Shown here one piece after another: positions 13,133 through 18,415 of a stretch of 18,415 nt of DNA (within the stretch, counting starts at the first letter, position 1; every line of letters begins with the position of its first letter). The position numbers were made by a program, and so were the translations under genes. Source of the stretch: DATLYH01 sp035575035 (GTDB lineage Bacteria > Planctomycetota > Planctomycetia > Gemmatales > Gemmataceae); contig DATLYH010000050.1 of NCBI GenBank assembly GCA_035575035.1, positions 1-18,415 on the forward strand, written 5' to 3'. The notes beneath the pieces are model-generated. The model saw only the letters and a list, made by a program, of their open reading frames with translations, was not told the origin of the DNA and did no database searches.

Positions 13133-13786
13133 ATGAATCCGGTCACCCTTGACTTCCTGAATGAGCAGCTCCGGCTGGCCGACGAACTCCTCACACGGAG
13201 GGCGGAGATGTTTGAGCCTCAGGACCTGCCGGGCCGCTACGGGCGTGTCGTGAGGGCGGTCGATCACCTCCTTCAGGCCACCGGCACCCCCGCGGTACTG
13301 GGGGGCGGTTGGGCCGTCTGGCGTCACGGCTACTTGGGGCGGATCACGCAGGACCTGGACATGATCTTGCCTTCCGACCGGGTGGATGATTTTTTGCAGG
13401 CGGCCTCCGTCGCCGGGTTCGAGGTCCTGCCGAAGCCTGAGGGGCGCTGGCCCAGGCTGTTGCACAAGGAGACCGGGGTCCAGGTCGATATCCTGCCCGA
13501 AGGGGCCCGGCCGGGCACCGCCTCCCGCCCCGCCCCGACGACCATCCCTCACCCCGCCGTTCTGGGGGCGCGGGGCCAGTCCTTGTGTTACATCAATCTC
13601 CATTCCCTGGTCGAACTCAAGCTTGCCGCCGGTCGAGCCCGCGATGAGAGCGATGTGGTGGAGCTGATCCGCGCTAACCCGGATCAGGTCGATGCCATCC
13701 GCCAGCACCTGGCTGCGGTGCATGCCGACTACGTCGGCCGGTTCGATGGGTTGGTCCAGCGCGCCCGAGATGAGAGCGACAACTGA
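13133..13786 (+). CDS. Nucleotidyltransferase-fold protein (AbiEii/DUF6036-like)
   Basis: The product is 217 residues. The minimal nucleotidyltransferase signature is visible: AVLGGGWAVWRHGYLGRITQDLDMIL gives GG (58-59) and the acidic pair Asp74/Asp76, and VQVDIL supplies the third acidic residue (Asp119). LHSLVELKLAAGRARDESDVVELIRAN (about 156-182) matches the K-x-x-A-x-R-x-x-D-x-x-D segment of DUF6036/AbiEii-like proteins. Some of these are the toxin halves of type IV-like pairs that transfer nucleotides to tRNA, and others are uncharacterised. No antitoxin or HTH partner lies next to it, so a toxin role is not supported. ATG 13133 is chosen. A TTG at 13112, overlapping the previous stop, is possible. 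The peptide RARDESD occurs twice (168-174 and 210-216). Confidence 0.8.
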   Translation: MNPVTLDFLNEQLRLADELLTRRAEMFEPQDLPGRYGRVVRAVDHLLQATGTPAVLGGGWAVWRHGYLGRITQDLDMILPSDRVDDFLQAASVAGFEVLPKPEGRWPRLLHKETGVQVDILPEGARPGTASRPAPTTIPHPAVLGARGQSLCYINLHSLVELKLAAGRARDESDVVELIRANPDQVDAIRQHLAAVHADYVGRFDGLVQRARDESDN

Positions 13787-13798
13787 CCGCGCTTGCGG

Positions 13799-13828
13799 TT
13801 GACACCGCCTGCCCCGTCGTGGTACATC
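13799..13828 (+). promoter_or_regulatory. Possible promoter of the glycan gene cluster
   Basis: A perfect -35 box TTGACA (13799-13804) lies in the 100-bp gap before the methyltransferase. TACATC (13823-13828) follows after 18 nt and matches the -10 consensus poorly (3 of 6). Its position, just after the previous stop and about 60 bp before the first gene of a five-gene run, is plausible for an operon promoter. Confidence 0.3.
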
Positions 13829-13886
13829 CCCATGCTCGCCAGGGTCTGCCCCCTGCGATGCTCCGCGCCAGACAAGGATGTTCGGC

Positions 13887-14567
13887 ATGAACCTGTTTCT
13901 TCGCGGCGTGGTCCGGGCCGTGGCCGAGACGTTTGACCTGCCCGGCCCTATCCTGGAAGTCGGCTCCTACCAGGTCGCCGGTCAGGAAGATATCGCCGAC
14001 CTCCGCCCTTTCTTCCCCGGCAAGGAGTACATCGGCCTCGACGTCCGCGCCGGTCCCGGGGTGGACTGCGTCGCCGACGTCCAGGACCTACCCCAGGCCG
14101 ATGCCTCCATCGGTACGGTGCTCGCCCTTAGCGCCTTCGAACACGTGCCGCGTTTCTGGCGCGGCTTCGAGGAGATCTACCGGGTGCTCCGGCCCGACGG
14201 GGCGCTGCTGGTGTCGTGTCCGTTTTACCTGTACATCCACAGCTACCCCAGCGACTACTGGCGCTTCACCCCGCACGCCCTGGAGGTGCTGCTGCACAAC
14301 TACCCGAGCAAGATCCTCGGCCGGCAAGGTCCGCCGCGCCGGCCGGCGCACGTCTGGGCACTGGCGTTTCGGGAGGGGCGGCCACCGATCAGCGCGGCGC
14401 AGTTCCAGCGCTACCGCGAGTTGCTCCGCCGCTATGCCCGGCAGCCGCTCCCCTGGGGCCGCCGGCTCCGCTACCAGATTGGCCGGCTCCTCTGCGGCCG
14501 GCGGCCGTTCGCCCCCTTCCTGGAGCAAGACCGCTGGGAAACGGAATGTCGCAACTCTCTCCCCTGA
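13887..14567 (+). CDS. Class I SAM-dependent methyltransferase
   Basis: The product is 226 residues. Motif I is ILEVGSYQVAGQ (22-33), with EYIGLDVRAGPGVD supplying the acidic residue of motif II (Asp52). VLALSAFEHVPRFWRGFEEIYRVLRPDGALLVSCPF (about 78-113) is the motif IV to post-motif region typical of the Methyltransf_11 group. HSYPSDYWRFTPHALEVLL (118-136) is common in methyltransferases found in sugar and polysaccharide clusters. The second ATG (13887) has AAGG 9 nt upstream. The first (13878) has none at a usable distance. It opens a plus-strand run with GT2, MFS, GT9 and maf and overlaps the GT2 start by 22 nt. O-methylation of a surface glycan is a plausible but inferred role. Confidence 0.85.
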   Translation: MNLFLRGVVRAVAETFDLPGPILEVGSYQVAGQEDIADLRPFFPGKEYIGLDVRAGPGVDCVADVQDLPQADASIGTVLALSAFEHVPRFWRGFEEIYRVLRPDGALLVSCPFYLYIHSYPSDYWRFTPHALEVLLHNYPSKILGRQGPPRRPAHVWALAFREGRPPISAAQFQRYRELLRRYARQPLPWGRRLRYQIGRLLCGRRPFAPFLEQDRWETECRNSLP

Positions 14568-15601
14568 CTCCGACCTGCACCCCGCCGGACGAAGGCCGTC
14601 CGCCGTCCGTTGCATCGGCCGCACTGGTGTGCCACTTGGGCGAGCCGATTGATGTCTCGGTCTGCATTGTCAACTGGAACTGCCGGGAGGTGCTCCGCGG
14701 CTGTCTGGAATCGCTGCTGCGCCAGCCGCAGGGGGTGCGCCTTGAGGTGATCGTGGTGGACAACGCCTCCAGCGACGGGGCGGCCGAGATGGTGGAGCGC
14801 GAGTTCCCCGACGCGCTGCTGGTCCGTAACCGCGTTAACCACGGCTTCGCCCGAGCCAACAACCAGGCAGCCCGGTTGGCCCGCGGCCGCTACCTGTTCT
14901 TCCTCAACAACGACACCCTCGTACCGCCGGGGGCCCTGCGCCGGCTGATCGCCTTTGCCGATGCCCATCCGGAGATCGGCCTGATCGGGCCGCGGCTGCG
15001 GAACGGCGAGGGGAAGCTACAGTTCAGCTACCGCCGCCGGCCGACCGTGGCCACACTCTTGCACCGCACCACACTATTCCGTTGGACCGGACTGTTCCGC
15101 CGGGCTTACCGCCGCGGCCGGCGTCACGATGCCGAGTTGGACGCGCCCCGGCCGGTCGAGGTCCTGATGGGGGCGGCCATGCTACTGCCGCGCGAGGTCT
15201 TCTTCCGCTGCGGGGCATGGGACGAAGGCTACACGTTCGGCGGCGAGGACATGGACCTGTGTGCCCGCGTCGGCCGACAGCATGCGGTCGTCTATCTGCC
15301 GGCGGTGGAGATCACGCATTACGGCCGAATGAGCACCCGGCAGCATCTGAGTTACACTGCCGAGCACATCCCTGCCGGCTTTGTGCGCTTCCTGCGGAAG
15401 AGCGGCTCCTCGCCGACGGCCCTGCTGGTCTATAAGCTGGCGATCTCGCTCGATGCGCCGCTGCAATGGCTGGCCAAGGGGGCACAGTACCTCTGGCGGC
15501 GGGCGCTGGGCCGGCATGACAAGGCCGCGAAAAGTCTGCTGGCGATGCGCGCCGTGGCGCAGTTCCTCCGCCGAGGACTGGTGCCGTTCTGGAAGGCGTG
15601 A
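14546..15601 (+). CDS. Family 2 glycosyltransferase, rhamnosyltransferase-like
   Basis: The product is 351 residues. The GT-A fold of family GT2 runs from about residue 36: DVSVCIVNWNCREVLRGCLESLL, VIVVDNASSDGAAEMV, NHGFARANNQAARLARGRYLFFLNNDT (the NND at 121-123 is the DxD-like metal site), then GAAMLLPREVFF, CGAWDEGYTFGGEDMDLCAR (acceptor/catalytic ED-x-D motif, 234-237) and ITHYG. This pattern is that of WbbL-type rhamnosyl and related transferases. The C-terminal part (about 270-351) is basic and helical and may contact the membrane. The ATG lies inside the end of the methyltransferase gene, implying coupled translation. The first 35 residues are variable and a later start cannot be excluded. 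It probably adds a sugar to a lipid-linked glycan on the cytosolic face. Confidence 0.9.
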   Translation: MSQLSPLTPTCTPPDEGRPPSVASAALVCHLGEPIDVSVCIVNWNCREVLRGCLESLLRQPQGVRLEVIVVDNASSDGAAEMVEREFPDALLVRNRVNHGFARANNQAARLARGRYLFFLNNDTLVPPGALRRLIAFADAHPEIGLIGPRLRNGEGKLQFSYRRRPTVATLLHRTTLFRWTGLFRRAYRRGRRHDAELDAPRPVEVLMGAAMLLPREVFFRCGAWDEGYTFGGEDMDLCARVGRQHAVVYLPAVEITHYGRMSTRQHLSYTAEHIPAGFVRFLRKSGSSPTALLVYKLAISLDAPLQWLAKGAQYLWRRALGRHDKAAKSLLAMRAVAQFLRRGLVPFWKA

Positions 15602-15663
15602 CCGTGTGGTATCTTCAGGGAATACCGCCCTCCGCCCGCGGCCAACAACCAGGTACCTCCGCC

Positions 15664-17052
15664 ATGCCTGATTCGGACACGCCGCTGACCCAGGACCCGG
15701 AAATCGCCGCTGCCCCACCCGCAACTGCCCCGGCAGATCGCGCCCGCCGCTCGGCCCTGTTTATCGTCTTCCTGGTGGTCGTCATCGACCTGCTCGGCTT
15801 TGGCATCGTCCTGCCGCTGCTGGCGCTGTACGCCAACCGTCTGCTCCTGCCGATTTTCCCTGGTGACGAAGGCCGGCTGGCGCGGGGCGGGCTGCTGGCC
15901 GCACTGATGGCATCCTTCTCGTTCATGCAATTCTTGTTCGCTCCGGTCTGGGGCCGTATCTCCGACCGGGTGGGCCGGCGCCCCATCCTTCTGCTCGGCC
16001 TGGGCGGGTCGGCGGCGTTTTACGCCCTGTTTGCCTATGCCTCTCATCTTGGCTTCACCGGCCAGCCGGCGCTGGCAGTCGGGCTGATTCTGATCGCGCG
16101 GGTCGGCGCCGGCGTGGCGGGGGCGACCATCGCCACGGCCCAGGCGGTCGTCGCCGACTGCACACCGCCGGAGCGGCGCGCCCGCGGCATGGCCCTGATC
16201 GGGGCGGCGTTCGGCATCGGCTTCACCTTCGGGCCGCTGCTGGCCTATGCTTCATTTTTCGTCCCGTCCCGGGCTGCTCCTGGGGTGGCGGCGGCGGGCC
16301 TGTCGTTGATCGCCCTTCTCCTAGGGGTCGTGCTCCTTCCCGAGACGCTGCGCGCCGGTGTCGCCGCGGGACGGCGGCACTGGTTTCGCCTTGGTGCCAC
16401 GCTGGAGGTGCTGCGCACGCCCGTGATCGGCGCCCTGGTCGCGATCTTCTTCCTGGCCACGGTGGCCTTCGGCAGCCTGGAATCGACCCTGGCCCTGATG
16501 AATCAGCTGCTGCTCAGTGCCGGCCAGGCGCCCCGCATGGATCAGCTGACCGACGACCAACTCGAGGAGGTCTTCAAGAAAAGCTCGCTCATCTTCGCCT
16601 ACGTCGGTCTGGTGTTGATGGTGATCCAGGGAGGCGTCTATCGCCGGTGCGTCGGCCGGGTCGGCGAAGTCCGCTTCCTGCGGATGGGGACCGCTCTGAT
16701 GCTGCTCGGTCTGGGTTGTGTCATTGTCACCGTGCTGGGTGTGACTCGCGGCAACCTGGCCGGCCAGGGGACCGTCATTCCGCTGGCCCTGATCATCCTC
16801 GCCGTCCTGGTCACCGGCTTCGCCCTGATGACTCCTTCCATCCAGGCGCTGATCTCGCGGCGCGCCGACCCGACACGGCAAGGGGAAATTCTGGGGGTGA
16901 ATCAATCGATGTCCGCGCTGGCCCGGATCCTTGGACCGGCGATCGGGCCGTTTCTCTTCTTCGCCGATTCATCGCACGTACTTCCTTATGTCGTCGGCGC
17001 CGGCCTGATGGCCGTGGTGTTCATGCTCACGCTGCGCCTGCACCAGGGGTGA
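15664..17052 (+). CDS. MFS transporter, TetA/multidrug efflux-like
   Basis: The product is 462 residues with about 12 predicted transmembrane segments. The N-terminal tail (DSDTPLTQDPEIAAAPPATAPADRAR) is soluble. TM1 carries FIVFLVVVIDLLGFGIVLPLL, and the loop after TM2 holds MFS motif A, GRISDRVGRRPILL. A second-half equivalent (YRRCVGRVGEVRFLR) is degenerate. A polar loop (PRMDQLTDDQLEEVFKKSS) precedes TM8. This matches the DHA1 drug:H+ antiporter branch, but the substrate is unknown. ATG 15664 is used. A GTG at 15598, overlapping the GT2 stop, would add 22 non-membrane residues. Neither has a good Shine-Dalgarno. Its place among glycan genes may be chance, or it may export a sugar-linked compound. 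Confidence 0.85.
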   Translation: MPDSDTPLTQDPEIAAAPPATAPADRARRSALFIVFLVVVIDLLGFGIVLPLLALYANRLLLPIFPGDEGRLARGGLLAALMASFSFMQFLFAPVWGRISDRVGRRPILLLGLGGSAAFYALFAYASHLGFTGQPALAVGLILIARVGAGVAGATIATAQAVVADCTPPERRARGMALIGAAFGIGFTFGPLLAYASFFVPSRAAPGVAAAGLSLIALLLGVVLLPETLRAGVAAGRRHWFRLGATLEVLRTPVIGALVAIFFLATVAFGSLESTLALMNQLLLSAGQAPRMDQLTDDQLEEVFKKSSLIFAYVGLVLMVIQGGVYRRCVGRVGEVRFLRMGTALMLLGLGCVIVTVLGVTRGNLAGQGTVIPLALIILAVLVTGFALMTPSIQALISRRADPTRQGEILGVNQSMSALARILGPAIGPFLFFADSSHVLPYVVGAGLMAVVFMLTLRLHQG

Positions 17053-17086
17053 AGTCCCCGGACCCGATGCGGAAAGGAGCCGCCGC

Positions 17087-18157
17087 ATGAAGCGTCTGCC
17101 CCTGAGCGACTATCCCGCCCGCCGTATCGCCCTGATCAAGCCCAGCGCACTGGGCGACATTGTCCATGCCCTGCCGGTGCTGACGGCATTGCGGCGGCGT
17201 TACCCGTCGGCCCACCTGACCTGGGTGGTCAGCCGCACCTACGAGGCCCTGCTCGTCGGCCACCCCGACCTGGACGCTACGCTGCCGTGGGACCGGCGGG
17301 CCGGCCGGCGCGGTGGGCTGCCAGGGGTGTTGGCCTTCGCCCGCTTCCTGGCACTGCTGCGGCGGCAGCGCTTCGACCTGGTCATTGATCTCCAGGGGCT
17401 GTTGCGCAGCGGCCTGATGACCGCCGCCACCGGTGCCCCGCGGCGCGTGGGGCTTGGCTCGGCGCGCGAGGGAGCGGCCTGGTTCTACACGGACGTGGTG
17501 AGCGTTCCCGACCTGGACAACCTGCACGCCGTGGATCGGTACTGGCTGGTGGCCGAGGCGCTGGGGGCGGGCACGGGACCGCGAACGTTTCACGTGCCGA
17601 TCGCCGAGACGGAGCAGCGCTGGGCGGCCGAGGCGCTGCAAGGGTTTCCCCGGCCCTGGATCATGCTGGGCGTCGGCGCGCGCTGGACGACCAAGCGCTG
17701 GCCGCCCGGGCATTTCGCGGCCCTGGCCCGGATGGCTCAGGCCCACTTCGGCGGCACGGCGGTGTTCGTGGGCGGCACGGACGAGGTGCCGCTGGCCCGA
17801 GCGGCCGCCGCGGTGTTGGCTGGGCCGGTGCTTGACCTGACCGGCCGGACCACCCTGCCGCGCCTGGCGGCGGTACTGGCCCGGGCCGACGTGATGGTGG
17901 CCAACGACACCGGGCCGCTCCATCTGGCCGCCGCGCTGGGCCGGCCGGTGGTCGCCCCCTATACTTGCACCAGCGTGTGCCGCAGCGGGCCCTACGGCTC
18001 GCTGGCCCGCGGCGTGGAAGCGCCGGTCTGGTGTCAGGGAAGTTACCGCAAGCACTGCTCGCGGATGGAATGCATGGACAAGCTGACGCCGGACCGTCTC
18101 TGGCCCATCCTCTGTGAGGTTCTGACGGCATGGCAGCGCAACAGCCGTACCGCCTGA
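17087..18157 (+). CDS. Family 9 glycosyltransferase (heptosyltransferase-like)
   Basis: The product is 356 residues with the GT-B fold of ADP-heptose:LPS heptosyltransferases (WaaC/WaaF type). Landmarks are IALIKPSALGDIVHALPVLTAL (14-35), FDLVIDLQGLLRSGL (96-110), a GVGARWTTKRWPPGHFAALA donor-site segment (195-214), FVGGTDE, and ADVMVANDTGPLHLAAALGRP (267-287). The C-terminal part holds five cysteines (294, 298, 316, 324, 329) in CTSVC, CQGSYRKHC and MECM, as seen in several GT9 proteins. AAAGGAG lies 8 nt before the ATG. It overlaps the maf start by 28 nt. It probably transfers a heptose-like sugar in lipopolysaccharide core or another glycan. The donor is not proven. Confidence 0.92.
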   Translation: MKRLPLSDYPARRIALIKPSALGDIVHALPVLTALRRRYPSAHLTWVVSRTYEALLVGHPDLDATLPWDRRAGRRGGLPGVLAFARFLALLRRQRFDLVIDLQGLLRSGLMTAATGAPRRVGLGSAREGAAWFYTDVVSVPDLDNLHAVDRYWLVAEALGAGTGPRTFHVPIAETEQRWAAEALQGFPRPWIMLGVGARWTTKRWPPGHFAALARMAQAHFGGTAVFVGGTDEVPLARAAAAVLAGPVLDLTGRTTLPRLAAVLARADVMVANDTGPLHLAAALGRPVVAPYTCTSVCRSGPYGSLARGVEAPVWCQGSYRKHCSRMECMDKLTPDRLWPILCEVLTAWQRNSRTA

Positions 18158-18415
18158 TCCTGGCTTCCGGCTCGCCCGCGCGGCGCGAGCTGCTGGAACG
18201 GGCCGGCTACATCTTCGAGGTGATCCCCTCTCACATCGACGAGCCGACGGGGGCCGGTTTCCCTGATGCCCGCTCCCTGGTCCACCAGGTCGCCTGGCTC
18301 AAGGCGGCGGCGGTGGCGCCGCGGGTGGACGAGGGAATCGTCCTGGCTGCCGACACGGTTGGTTGGCTGCACGGCCGGGTGATCGGCAAGCCGGCCGACG
18401 AGACCGACGCCCGCC
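18130..18415 (+). CDS. maf: Maf family nucleotide pyrophosphatase (3' end outside window)
   Basis: The first 95 residues are present. LILASGSPARRELLERAGY (9-27) is the Maf substrate-binding loop. The usual SPRR reads SPARR here, one residue longer. LAADTVGWLHGRVIGKP (76-92) is the conserved ADT-x-V-x-x-x-G-x-x-x-GKP segment with the catalytic Asp. Maf proteins hydrolyse non-canonical or UTP/dTTP-type nucleotides to monophosphates and are linked to division arrest. The ATG sits 28 nt before the GT9 stop in another frame, with GAGG about 10 nt upstream, so translation is probably coupled. The window end cuts the gene at about half its usual length. Confidence 0.92.
   Translation, partial: MAAQQPYRLILASGSPARRELLERAGYIFEVIPSHIDEPTGAGFPDARSLVHQVAWLKAAAVAPRVDEGIVLAADTVGWLHGRVIGKPADETDAR

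Noticed and set aside
13133..13786. Type IV-like toxin-antitoxin system (AbiEi/AbiEii)
   Set aside because: The nucleotidyltransferase fold is there, but the flanking genes are a secreted enzyme and a methyltransferase. No antitoxin-like partner is present.
13786..13799. ACCGC-GCTT-GCGGT hairpin right after the nucleotidyltransferase stop
   Set aside because: Only a 5-bp stem and no U tract. It is too weak to call, although the position suits a terminator.
12953..13888. Minus-strand open frame of 311 codons opposite the nucleotidyltransferase
   Set aside because: The plus strand carries conserved nucleotidyltransferase motifs, and the minus frame shows none.

Overview
The window reads as GC-rich chromosomal DNA from a planctomycete, most likely a Gemmata-like lineage. 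The support is an N-terminal LEQLESRLAP-type planctomycete extracellular-protein motif (gene at 229-1686), two enzymes of normally cytosolic families that carry Sec signal peptides, and the general gene content. No rRNA or marker protein fixes the genus.

Layout. (1) 1-2930 is the accessory-looking end. It holds the tail of an IS66-like transposase cut by the window edge, a planctomycete extracellular protein on the minus strand with hairpins over both its start and its stop, a small orphan protein with a faint Wzz-like look, and a DUF952 protein. The extracellular gene looks less GC-rich than the rest of the window. (2) 3029-4602 holds a secreted HpcH/HpaI-type aldolase and a divergent unknown protein. 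(3) 4611-10844 is a minus-strand block. In transcription order it contains mutS2, a small caspase/CHAT-like protein, tRNA-Leu(UAG) placed 3 nt after that protein's stop, an IS630-like transposase remnant, a YhaM-type 3'-5' exoribonuclease and RNase R. (4) 11118-13786 holds a secreted fusion of a metallo-beta-lactamase-fold hydrolase with a D-2-hydroxyacid dehydrogenase, then a nucleotidyltransferase-fold protein. (5) 13887-18415 is a tight plus-strand run: methyltransferase, GT2 glycosyltransferase, MFS transporter, GT9 heptosyltransferase-like protein and Maf (cut by the window end). Three of these genes are glycan-related and two of the junctions overlap.

The main non-routine signals are as follows. 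Two short elements are built from 7-bp repeats folded into a hairpin with a 10-nt loop. One fills the yhaM-rnr gap and replaces the rnr Shine-Dalgarno region. The other is inserted in frame inside mutS2. The mutS2 gene has no ATG/GTG/TTG at its conserved N-terminus, but an ATT codon lies 8 nt after a perfect GGAGG. The MBL-dehydrogenase fusion joins two enzymes rarely joined and carries an export signal. The start of the extracellular-protein gene has its ribosome binding site inside a 7-bp hairpin. No CRISPR array, prophage or complete defence locus was seen. No gene-free stretch exceeds about 300 bases.
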